Assembly: GCA_903970355.1 (NCBI GenBank)
Contig: CAJCIF010000383.1
Location: forward strand, 1 to 6,129
DNA length: 6,129 nt
Direction: 5' to 3'
Source: Actinomycetota bacterium
Lineage (GTDB): Bacteria > Cyanobacteriota > Vampirovibrionia > Obscuribacterales > Obscuribacteraceae
In this document: positions 1 to 6,129 of the stretch, one piece after another
Position numbering within the stretch: the stretch's first letter is position 1
Layout: each line of letters starts with the position of its first letter
Position numbers and translations under genes: made by a program
The notes under the pieces: model-generated
What the model was told of the DNA's origin: nothing
What the model saw: the letters and a program-made list of their open reading frames with translations, nothing else
Database searches by the model: none

Positions 1-607
1 CAGCAGCTGGAGCAGCAGCACCTTCCGCAGGCGCCGCGGCAGTAGGAGTTTCTTCTGCAATAACGCGAGGTTGAATGACCTTGCAGATCAATTCATCCGG
101 CGGGTTCAAAATTTCTACCTTATCGGAGATTTTCAACTCACCAAAGTGAATGGCATCTTCTAGTTCTTTCAAGACTGAAAGATCTACTTCAATTGCATCA
201 GGAATATCGTTAGGGAAGCATTCGATATCGGCGGAAAGGTTTGATTCAACAAGCTGCCCACCCTTAACAACTGCATCCGATACACCCACAAATTTAAGCG
301 GTACGGTTACGGTTAGCTTTCTATCGAGACGAACCCGATAAAGCTCCACGTTCATAATCTTATTTGTGGATGCTTTACGTTGGACATGGCGAATCAGAGC
401 ATTAGTTGGTGCTCCAGTCCCAAAATCCAACTCGATCATGTGCGAATAAGCCGCGCTTGGCAAGCGCGTGAATTCCTTTTCGTCCATTTGAACGCTTTTC
501 GAGGGGTCACCTGGTCCATAGAGAGTACCGGGCAATTTTGCCTCACGCCGCAATTGATTGGGCGTTTTAGTCTCGCGCTCTTGCACGGCTAATTTAATGT
601 TTTCCAT
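1..607 (-). CDS. rplY: Large ribosomal subunit protein L25, long Ctc/TL5 form (3' end outside window)
   Basis: Protein bL25 binds 5S rRNA in the central protuberance of the large ribosomal subunit; the long two-domain form is called Ctc or TL5. The frame opens with ATG at 607 (MENIKLAVQERETKTPNQLR) and stays open to base 1, giving 202 whole codons without a stop, so the C-terminus is missing. Residues about 1-92 fit the 5S-binding beta-barrel domain: LYG at 29-31, then a VQMDEKEF strand, NALIRHVQ at 69-76 and ELYRV at 88-92. Residues about 95-180 fit the C-terminal TL5 domain (VPLKFVGVS, GGQLVE, PDAIEVDLS, NPPDELICKV). An Ala/Pro/Glu tail starts near residue 185, as is common in long L25 proteins. 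No strong Shine-Dalgarno precedes the ATG. The tRNA-Gln gene ends 43 bases upstream with no promoter visible between, so both are probably on one transcript. Family assignment is confident; the symbol could equally be ctc. Confidence 0.92.
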   Translation of the reverse strand, partial: MENIKLAVQERETKTPNQLRREAKLPGTLYGPGDPSKSVQMDEKEFTRLPSAAYSHMIELDFGTGAPTNALIRHVQRKASTNKIMNVELYRVRLDRKLTVTVPLKFVGVSDAVVKGGQLVESNLSADIECFPNDIPDAIEVDLSVLKELEDAIHFGELKISDKVEILNPPDELICKVIQPRVIAEETPTAAAPAEGAAAPAA

Positions 608-650
608 ATAATTACTTCAATTCTCAACCGACAGAATCGCTAAAAGAAAA

Positions 651-722
651 CTGGGGTGCAAGGATTCGAACCTCGGAATGGCTGGACCAAAACCAGCTGC
701 CTTACCACTTGGCGACACCCCA
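651..722 (-). tRNA. trnQ: tRNA-Gln, anticodon UUG
   Basis: A complete cloverleaf can be folded by hand. The acceptor stem is TGGGGTG paired with CACCCCA (7 bp, starting with the U1-A72 pair typical of bacterial tRNA-Gln), followed by discriminator G. The D arm is GCC AAGTGGTAA GGC. The anticodon stem GCTGG/CCAGC encloses the loop TTTTGGT, which places anticodon TTG (UUG in RNA), reading CAA and, by wobble, CAG. The T arm is CGAGG TTCGAAT CCTTG with one G-U pair. The 72-base length equals E. coli tRNA-Gln without CCA, and the overall sequence resembles it closely. CCA is not encoded: the discriminator is followed by TTTTCTTTTA, so the end must be added by CCA-adding enzyme. The gene lies between recN and L25 on the same strand and has its own promoter. 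Confidence 0.97.
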
Positions 723-740
723 ATTCTTCGGCGAATTAGC

Positions 741-770
741 ATTCTATTGAAAATGGCTCAGTTGTGTCAA
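741..770 (-). promoter_or_regulatory. Sigma70-type promoter for tRNA-Gln (and probably L25)
   Basis: On the minus strand a perfect -35 hexamer TTGACA (770-765) is followed after 18 bases by TAGAAT (746-741), a 5/6 match to the -10 consensus. Transcription would start near 733-735, about 11-13 bases before the mature tRNA 5' end at 722, a usual leader length for a tRNA gene. It sits in the 65-base gap between the recN stop and the tRNA, so it is not inside a coding region. This is a match to consensus by eye; the start site itself is not shown by the sequence. Confidence 0.72.
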
Positions 771-787
771 ATAAAGTGGGGGTCGTA

Positions 788-2485
788 TTACGGGCTACGA
801 ACCTGCTTTGCTTGATCAATTAGCGACTGTGCAAAGTTGATTGCTACTTCTTCATCTTCATACCCACTTGCCATACCGGCCAGGGCTTTCACCCGTTCCT
901 CAGCGTTTAGAACACGAGCAGAGACAACGGTATCTTCATCCAGGTGCTGCTTGAGGATGCGGACATGATTGTCCGCAACAGCAGCCAGAATAGGCTGATG
1001 GGTAATGCACAAAATTTGATGAGATTTGGACAACCGCATTAGTTTGTCGCGCATGGCTTGCAAAGTTTTTCCGCTCAGACCGGTATCAATTTCATCAAAG
1101 ACAACGGTAGGAGTCTGATCGACATTTGCAAAAATTGTTTTGATGGCAAGCATAATCCGTGAAAGCTCACCACCTGAGGCAATTTTGGCAAGCGGCGCGA
1201 TCGGTTGGCCGGGATTGGGGGCAATCAAAAACTCGATTCGATCTTGTCCTGCCGCACCTGGTTCTTCCATAGCCTCAAAGTTGATTTCGATCCGGCATCG
1301 CTCCATACCGAGGTTTGACAGTTCATCTTGCAATTTTGCAGAGAATTGCTTTGCCAGTTTCTTTCGTTTTTCGGTCAATTCGACCGATAGTTGTAAAAGT
1401 TCTGTACTCGCTTCATTCAATTCGCTCTCGATCGATTCGGCGCGGACCTGCGCATTTTCTAACTGGGCGAGATCCTCTTCCAATGCGGCGATGCGCTCAA
1501 TTGCGTCCTTCAGTGCCGGTCCATATTTCTTTTTGATTGTGCTGAGAAGTGCTAATCGACTTTGCACAATATTGAGTGTTTCCGGATCTGTTTCCAGACC
1601 ATCTCTATAACGACGAAGCAGTTTTGTCGCTTCTTCAGCACTGGCAAGACTGCCCAGGAGCAAAGTAGATATGGACTCCAGGTCGGTATCGTATTTGACG
1701 GCTTTGTCTAATTCGGCAAGAGCTTGCTGAAGCAAATCGAGAGCGCAATTCTTTTCACCGTCGTGCTCGCCACCAGATAAATTATCCTGAGCCAGTGCCG
1801 TTTGACTGTCCAGGAGTGTAAAGTTGGTGAGCACCCGTTCTTGCTGTATAAGGGTCTCGTCTTCATTGTCTTCGCTTAAATGCGCTTCGTTTAATTCGCT
1901 TAGTTGAAAACGAGCGAAATCAATTCGCCTGAGCCGCTCTTCCTCTGATATACGAAGCTCATTGAGCTGCAAAGAAAGATCTCGTTTCCTTTCGTAGATG
2001 GTGCGCACTTTTTCAACGAGCTTCTGATGCGATTTGTCGGCCATCGAATCCAATAGTTCAAGTTGCGCTTGCGGTGACAAAAGCGTTCGTGCTTCATGCT
2101 GAGCATGAACACTGAACAAGAGCTGGCGAACCTCTTGAACGAGTTGCTGATTTACTAAAGTGCCATTAATGCGAAAGCGAGAACCGGTCTTTGTCACCTC
2201 TCGCGATACCACTATTTCCTCGCCGGAGTCATCGACGAGCTCGTTTGTTTTGAGCCAGGCCATGACGGTAGAGTTTGCGGAAAAAATTCCCTCTATGTGC
2301 GCCTTTTCTTTACCGGAACGTATAACGGATGGTCCCGCCTTTGCACCAAGGAGAGTGCTCAACGCATCTATGATGATCGATTTTCCTGCACCGGTTTCAC
2401 CAATGAGGACATTGAGTCCTTTCGTCCAATCAAGCCGGAGATGCTCGATCAGCGCAAAATTTGAAATTGTCAGATTAGTCAACAT
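788..2485 (-). CDS. recN: DNA repair protein RecN (SMC-like ATPase)
   Basis: RecN is a cytoplasmic SMC-like ATPase that gathers at DNA double-strand breaks and supports RecA-dependent recombinational repair. The 565-residue product has the normal family length and all nucleotide-binding motifs: Walker A GETGAGKS at 29-36, Q-loop region VHAQHEA at 126-132, ABC signature ASGGELSR at 436-443, Walker B VVFDEID at 461-467 with catalytic E465, and switch histidine H496. The middle (about 150-390) is rich in Glu, Lys, Leu and Arg and fits the paired coiled-coil arms. The start MLTNLTISNFALIEHL matches the usual RecN N-terminus, which supports ATG at 2485, although no clear Shine-Dalgarno precedes it. 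The H-loop reads THQP, where E. coli RecN has THLP; I associate THQP with cyanobacterial RecN, from memory. A 24-bp palindrome lies 64 bases upstream and might be a control site; no standard LexA box was recognised. The gene is intact and followed by the tRNA-Gln promoter. Confidence 0.97.
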   Translation of the reverse strand: MLTNLTISNFALIEHLRLDWTKGLNVLIGETGAGKSIIIDALSTLLGAKAGPSVIRSGKEKAHIEGIFSANSTVMAWLKTNELVDDSGEEIVVSREVTKTGSRFRINGTLVNQQLVQEVRQLLFSVHAQHEARTLLSPQAQLELLDSMADKSHQKLVEKVRTIYERKRDLSLQLNELRISEEERLRRIDFARFQLSELNEAHLSEDNEDETLIQQERVLTNFTLLDSQTALAQDNLSGGEHDGEKNCALDLLQQALAELDKAVKYDTDLESISTLLLGSLASAEEATKLLRRYRDGLETDPETLNIVQSRLALLSTIKKKYGPALKDAIERIAALEEDLAQLENAQVRAESIESELNEASTELLQLSVELTEKRKKLAKQFSAKLQDELSNLGMERCRIEINFEAMEEPGAAGQDRIEFLIAPNPGQPIAPLAKIASGGELSRIMLAIKTIFANVDQTPTVVFDEIDTGLSGKTLQAMRDKLMRLSKSHQILCITHQPILAAVADNHVRILKQHLDEDTVVSARVLNAEERVKALAGMASGYEDEEVAINFAQSLIDQAKQVRSP

Positions 2486-2548
2486 TAGTCAGTTCAGGCT
2501 CTGCTCAATGCAAATATGATAACTGCTAAAGTCAAAATTTAAAACGAA

Positions 2549-2572
2549 GGCACTTCGTATATACGAAGTGCC
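2549..2572. repeat. Perfect 24-bp palindrome upstream of recN
   Basis: The half-site GGCACTTCGTA is followed by TA and then its exact reverse complement, so all 24 bases are self-complementary. On the minus strand it ends 64 bases before the recN ATG and is followed by T-rich sequence (TTCGTTTTAAATTTT); on the plus strand it is followed by CCCCTAAG. A dimeric repressor site for recN, or for both divergent genes, is one reading; a hairpin in the recN leader is another. A terminator is less likely, because no gene is seen reading into it and the run of T is interrupted. The lack of any loop beyond the central TA favours a DNA-binding site over an RNA hairpin. Confidence 0.7.
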
Positions 2573-2814
2573 CCCTAAGTAGTCAGAAATTTTGCTTTGT
2601 CGGCGAAGGCACCGAATACAGTGCACAATCTCAAAAACAACTTTCGCCCAGGAACTTTCAATGGAATGCTCAAATGTGGTCAACTCATTTTTAGCCACGT
2701 AAACAAGACGCCCTTTTAACCCGAAAGAAGACTAAAAAGGCCAATATCTGTGCATATATATTTCGGACAACAGGCTAATTAAAAGCCGGGCTGCACCCTT
2801 GCCAGCCAATTATC

Positions 2815-2818
2815 AGGA
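2815..2818 (+). promoter_or_regulatory. Ribosome binding site of the kinase gene
   Basis: AGGA ends 8 bases before the ATG at 2827, a normal Shine-Dalgarno spacing. It supports this ATG as the start, which also retains the N-terminal cysteine motif at residues 7-25. Confidence 0.6.
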
Positions 2819-2826
2819 TAAACGGA

Positions 2827-4944
2827 ATGGTTGAACAATACCGTTGCCGCAGTTGCGGTGACGTTTTTAATAGCGGACATTCCACTTGCCCAAACGATGG
2901 TTCGACCAATATCGAGCTACTCAAGCCGGGTTTGGCTCTTTGTGGGCCCTATACATACCAGGCAATATTGGGTCAAGGCGGTATGGGCTTGGTTTTCAAG
3001 GCACAGCACGTCGCTTTAAAAAGTTTTGTCGCCATAAAAATGCTAAAAACTGGGCGCCTCGCCAGTTATGACGTGCGGCGCTTCCAGAAAGAGGGTCAGG
3101 CGGTCAGTAGCCTGAAGCATCCTGGCATCGTTCATGTTTATGACCTGGGTGTCACACCTGAAGGCGTGCCTTTCATGGTCATGGATTTGATCGATGGAAA
3201 GAGCTTGAAAGACCTCATTGAAGTTCGCGGCGCTCTTTTGCTGTCCGAAGCGATCGATATTGCTCTGCAAATTACGAAGGCCATGGAGCATGCGCACGAA
3301 AAAGGGATTATTCACAGAGATCTCAAACCCAGTAACATAATGCTTATTCCAGTAGGCTACGACCACTATCAAGTGAAAATAGTCGACTTTGGTATAGCGA
3401 AAGTCGATACGCCAGAAGTGGGAGTAGCAGCCACCCTCACCAACACTGGTGAAATTCTGGGCAGCCCAGCCTATATGAGTCCTGAACAGGCAAAAGGCAC
3501 AAAAGTAGGTTTTGCTACCGATATTTATTCTGTTGGTTGCATTTTGTTTGAGTGCCTCACCGGTGCACCACCTTTTTCCGGTAACAATATTTTTGATGTT
3601 GTTGTCCAGCACATTAACACTGATCCGCCGCCCCTCAACGAAGCATCGATGGGCCGTAAATTTCCAGCCAGCGTAGAAAAGCTGATTTCCAAAGCTCTGG
3701 CAAAGGAGCCTGCTGAAAGATTCGCTAGTTTTGCCGACATGTCACATGCACTTGAATCGATCGCTGCTGGTGATTTTGAAGGAAATTCTTTTGGCGCACA
3801 TGTCGTCAACAACAAAATCGTAAAATTCATCAAAGAACAGAAGATAGCGCTTGTCTCGGCTTTTGTGTTGCTTGTATTAGCTGGTTCGTTGTTTGGATTC
3901 AATGCATTTAAAACGACTGCAATGACTGACAGCCACAAGCCAGATCTAAGCGATCCACTCGAACGCCTCAAGATACAAGTAAAGCAAAATAAATTGGGGC
4001 TTTCAAAAGCACAGGAGCAAATCAAAGATGTAGGCGAGTCTGAACAATTGGTTTATGAAAAGTTTACTTCCAACGACTTAATTGATCGCAAATTGATGGA
4101 ACATATCGATGAAGTGGCAGCAGGAAAGACTGAAGATGGCTCGGTTGTGAAATTAGGCTTAGCTGTCCTATCCAAGCCTGTCTTAGAACATCTTTCCAAA
4201 CAAACGAAGCTTTTGGGAGTGAGCCTAATCGAAAATGAGATGGGCGACTCAGTAATTCCCTATCTGGCGAAAATGCCTTTGCAGTCTTTGGATCTTGGCG
4301 GAACGAAAATAACGGATGCCGGTCTTGCAAAATTGCGGATGATGAAAACACTGCAAAATCTCAACATAAGGGATGTCAATAACGACAAAAAAGCGAACGG
4401 GCACCGCAAAGAAGCTACGCCCCATCGCATCACCCTAAAGGGGCTAACTTATTTAACGGAAATGCCCTTGTTGAGAGTTCTCGATCTCAGTGGTGATTAT
4501 TTTTCAGATGACGACTTGGCCTTTTTACCTCACCTGAATCATTTGCAGTCCTTCATCATGCACGCACCACAAAAAATTACACCGGCTTGCTGCCGCTACA
4601 TCGGGCAAATAAAATCTTTGCGCAACCTTCAAATCGGTAGCAATCCTATAACGCTGAAAGACATTAGCGGTCTCAAAAACCTCACGCAACTGAATCGACT
4701 ACAATTCGATGACTGGAACGAAAAGCTAAAGGACAGTGACATAGCGCTTTTCATTTCCAAAGGCAAAAATCTCGAATATTTGGACATAAACGGGAAAGCG
4801 TTTGACAGTAAGTTTGTTCGAAGTTTAGCGGGACTGCCCAATCTGACTCAATTAGAAGTTTTCTCGACGCACATTACCGTTGAAGATAAACATTACCTGG
4901 AGAAAAAAATGCCAGGCTGCCATATCGATTTCAGATACAACTAG
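2827..4944 (+). CDS. Membrane Ser/Thr protein kinase with N-terminal zinc-ribbon-like segment and C-terminal leucine-rich repeats
   Basis: A 705-residue Hanks-type (PknB-like) kinase that should phosphorylate Ser/Thr of unknown targets. Residues 7-25 carry CxxC and a later CPNDG, a zinc-ribbon-like segment with only three cysteines. The kinase domain (about 42-312) looks active: glycine loop GQGGMG (49-54), VAIK lysine K71, helix-C E89, HRDLKPSN (163-170, D165), DFG (187-189), SPE (218-220), and D232 in DIYSVG. T203, T205 and T207 in the activation loop could be autophosphorylation sites. One transmembrane helix spans about 340-361, preceded by KFIKEQK, consistent with the kinase in the cytoplasm. 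The outer part holds a charged linker (about 363-450), then irregular leucine-rich repeats (about 455-698), clearest at 485-503 (LQSLDLGGTKITDAGLAKL) and 548-566, with a closing KKMPGCHI. It has no operon partner; mrp converges on it with overlapping stops. Kinase function is confident; ligand and targets are unknown. Confidence 0.94.
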   Translation: MVEQYRCRSCGDVFNSGHSTCPNDGSTNIELLKPGLALCGPYTYQAILGQGGMGLVFKAQHVALKSFVAIKMLKTGRLASYDVRRFQKEGQAVSSLKHPGIVHVYDLGVTPEGVPFMVMDLIDGKSLKDLIEVRGALLLSEAIDIALQITKAMEHAHEKGIIHRDLKPSNIMLIPVGYDHYQVKIVDFGIAKVDTPEVGVAATLTNTGEILGSPAYMSPEQAKGTKVGFATDIYSVGCILFECLTGAPPFSGNNIFDVVVQHINTDPPPLNEASMGRKFPASVEKLISKALAKEPAERFASFADMSHALESIAAGDFEGNSFGAHVVNNKIVKFIKEQKIALVSAFVLLVLAGSLFGFNAFKTTAMTDSHKPDLSDPLERLKIQVKQNKLGLSKAQEQIKDVGESEQLVYEKFTSNDLIDRKLMEHIDEVAAGKTEDGSVVKLGLAVLSKPVLEHLSKQTKLLGVSLIENEMGDSVIPYLAKMPLQSLDLGGTKITDAGLAKLRMMKTLQNLNIRDVNNDKKANGHRKEATPHRITLKGLTYLTEMPLLRVLDLSGDYFSDDDLAFLPHLNHLQSFIMHAPQKITPACCRYIGQIKSLRNLQIGSNPITLKDISGLKNLTQLNRLQFDDWNEKLKDSDIALFISKGKNLEYLDINGKAFDSKFVRSLAGLPNLTQLEVFSTHITVEDKHYLEKKMPGCHIDFRYN

Positions 4945-6029
4945 GCTTCAGCTTCTACAGGTGCTAAGGCGTGAATGCTTATTTGCGCTGCAACTTGCTT
5001 TGCAATTTCTATGAAAGCTTTTGAAACGGGATGATCGATATTCTGTGCAGTAATGGGCTGACCTTCATCACCACCGATGCGCACGGAGGGATCAAGCGGC
5101 ACTTCTCCCAGGAAGGGAACATCGTATTCTTCCGCTAATTTTTTGCCACCACCGTGTCCAAAGATTTCATATCGTTCCGTTGAATTTGGCGGCTGGAAAT
5201 AACTCATGTTCTCGACAAAGCCCAGCACAGGTACACCCATTTGCTGGAACATCGCATAGCCTTTACGGCCATCCAAAAGCGCCACGTCTTGAGGAGTGGT
5301 AACGATTACGCCACCAGAAAGTTGTGTGGCTTGTACCATTGTTAGCTGTGCGTCACCTGTTCCGGGCGGCATATCGACGATTAGATAATCGAGTTGGCCC
5401 CACACAACGTCACGCAAAAATTGCCTGATCGCTTTGTCGAGCATTGGTCCACGCCAGATAATGGGCGTATCTTTAGACACGAAAAATGCCATCGAAATAA
5501 TTTTGACGCCGAAATTCTCAGCCGGCAGGATGCGATTGTCTTTCGCTTGCGGTTGATAATCCTCAACACCCATCATGATAGGAACATTGGGGCCTGTAAC
5601 ATCGGCATCCAATAAACCCACCTTGGCGCCAAGCTTAGCAAGGGCGACTGCCAGGTTTACGGCAACTGTGGATTTGCCCACACCACCCTTACCTGAAGTT
5701 ACGGCGATGATTTGTTTAATGCCTTCGATAGGCTCCTTGCTGCCAGGAAGTTTGCGCTGGCCTGCAACTGCTGCCTCCGATTTCATTTCCACTTCTTTGA
5801 CGCCAGGCAGTGCTTCAACAACCTGTTTGCATTGGGACTCTATTTGTTCTTTAACGGGGCAGGCTGGTGTTGTGAGCGTGAGCTTGAAGGAAACCTTTTC
5901 GCCATTTACTTTTATCTCAGAAATCATGCCGAGACTAACAATATCTTGATGGAGATCGGGGTCAATAACAGTTGCCAGTGCCTCTTTTACCCGCTCCGGG
6001 CTGAGCTCACTTTTCTTCACTCCAAACAT
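4941..6029 (-). CDS. mrp: Mrp/ApbC-type iron-sulfur cluster carrier ATPase
   Basis: Mrp/ApbC proteins are cytoplasmic P-loop ATPases (NBP35/Ind1/HCF101 group) that carry and deliver Fe-S clusters to apoproteins. The 362-residue product has the two-domain form: an N-terminal MIP18/DUF59 domain (about 8-85) with TTPACPVKEQIE and conserved C57, then a MinD/ParA-like NTPase (about 103-345). Visible motifs are the deviant Walker A SGKGGVGKST at 112-121 (signature K114, K119), switch I DADVTGPNVP at 141-150, and switch II DMPPGTGD at 219-226. ENMSYF (273-278) is followed by QPPNSTER rather than the CxxC of E. coli Mrp, so the usual dimer-bridging cluster site is absent; from memory cyanobacterial Mrp proteins share this. 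ATG at 6029 is chosen because AGGT lies 6 bases upstream and the N-terminus matches the family; the frame stays open to the window edge but has no ATG, GTG or TTG there. Its stop overlaps that of the convergent kinase gene. Confidence 0.96.
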   Translation of the reverse strand: MFGVKKSELSPERVKEALATVIDPDLHQDIVSLGMISEIKVNGEKVSFKLTLTTPACPVKEQIESQCKQVVEALPGVKEVEMKSEAAVAGQRKLPGSKEPIEGIKQIIAVTSGKGGVGKSTVAVNLAVALAKLGAKVGLLDADVTGPNVPIMMGVEDYQPQAKDNRILPAENFGVKIISMAFFVSKDTPIIWRGPMLDKAIRQFLRDVVWGQLDYLIVDMPPGTGDAQLTMVQATQLSGGVIVTTPQDVALLDGRKGYAMFQQMGVPVLGFVENMSYFQPPNSTERYEIFGHGGGKKLAEEYDVPFLGEVPLDPSVRIGGDEGQPITAQNIDHPVSKAFIEIAKQVAAQISIHALAPVEAEA

Positions 6030-6035
6030 AGATTT

Positions 6036-6039
6036 ACCT
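6036..6039 (-). promoter_or_regulatory. Ribosome binding site of mrp
   Basis: On the minus strand AGGT (6039-6036) lies 6 bases before the ATG at 6029. It is a short but reasonably placed Shine-Dalgarno and decides the start, since the reading frame remains open to the right edge without another start codon. Confidence 0.5.
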
Positions 6040-6129
6040 GCAGTGGAACATAAACCAACTAATCGAGCGAACGCCCGACATATCCGATCCAGATGATAGC
6101 CCGTGCAAGATGCGCCTGTTGGTCCCGTA

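Larger units (their letters stand above)
2486..2826. other. Divergent intergenic region between recN and the kinase gene
   Basis: This 341-base gap separates two divergently transcribed genes, so promoters for both must lie in it or nearby. The strongest element is the perfect palindrome at 2549-2572. Before the kinase, an AT-rich stretch at 2753-2763 preceded by TG (2751-2752) could be an extended -10 region, but no matching -35 was found. Two small possible hairpins lie in the presumed kinase leader: GGCT/AGCC (2773-2787) and GGCTG/CAGCC (2789-2807). Toward recN, TTGACT and TATCAT occur (around 2509-2535, minus strand) but not at correct mutual spacing. No convincing small gene, RNA family or riboswitch was seen. 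Confidence 0.6.

Noticed and set aside
1140..1610. A 156-codon plus-strand frame opposite recN
   Set aside because: It is antisense to the coiled-coil and signature regions of RecN, is rich in Ser and Arg as reversed coding DNA often is, and has no recognisable domain.
2549..2590. The palindrome as a rho-independent terminator
   Set aside because: No gene is seen reading into it from either side, the plus strand has no T-run after it, and the T-rich stretch on the minus strand is interrupted by C, G and A.
2489..2698. A 69-codon minus-strand reading frame ending 3 bases before the recN start, which would look like an operon leader gene
   Set aside because: It begins with GTG without a well-placed ribosome binding site, runs straight through the perfect palindrome, and its product shows no recognisable motif. 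It is best read as open by chance in the intergenic region.
2773..2807. Two short hairpins before the kinase gene as a riboswitch or attenuator
   Set aside because: Stems of only 4-5 bp and no match to any riboswitch core that I know; likely chance.
3043..3612. A 189-codon minus-strand frame inside the kinase gene
   Set aside because: It lies entirely opposite well-conserved kinase motifs and its product resembles no family; it is the shadow of the coding strand.
6030..6129. An N-terminal extension of Mrp running to the right edge, since the frame is open for 33 more codons
   Set aside because: The stretch holds no ATG, GTG or TTG in frame, its translation does not look like the family, and a Shine-Dalgarno is correctly placed for the ATG at 6029.

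Overview
This window is chromosomal DNA of a bacterium with moderate G+C (by eye a little below 50%). Three housekeeping genes and one tRNA gene surround a single accessory-looking gene, a membrane-bound Ser/Thr protein kinase. Two protein details recall cyanobacterial homologues as I remember them: the THQP H-loop of RecN, and an Mrp whose ENMSYF motif is followed by a cysteine-free PP segment instead of a CxxC. A kinase with an N-terminal zinc-ribbon-like segment, one membrane helix and a leucine-rich C-terminal region would fit a non-photosynthetic relative of Cyanobacteria (Melainabacteria/Vampirovibrionia, for example the Obscuribacterales). This placement is inference from motifs, not a search result.

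Layout. The left part (1-2485) lies on the minus strand and reads, in transcription order, recN (2485-788), a sigma70-type promoter (770-741), tRNA-Gln(UUG) (722-651), then a ribosomal protein L25/Ctc gene (607 to the left edge, cut off). The promoter is placed to start just before the tRNA, and no separate promoter is visible in the 43 bases before L25, so the tRNA and L25 are probably cotranscribed. A 341-base intergenic region (2486-2826) separates recN from the divergent kinase and carries a perfect 24-bp palindrome. The kinase gene (2827-4944) is on the plus strand. It converges on the minus-strand mrp/apbC gene (6029-4941), and the two stop codons share the palindrome CTAG. The last 100 bases are the upstream region of mrp.

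How the genes relate. RecN (double-strand break repair), L25 plus tRNA-Gln (translation) and Mrp (iron-sulfur cluster delivery) are unconnected housekeeping functions. The kinase has no obvious partner gene in the window. Its predicted layout (zinc-ribbon-like segment, cytoplasmic kinase, one transmembrane helix, outer LRR-like domain) is that of a one-protein receptor, which makes it the most interesting object here. No mobile element, CRISPR array, phage gene or toxin-antitoxin pair was seen.
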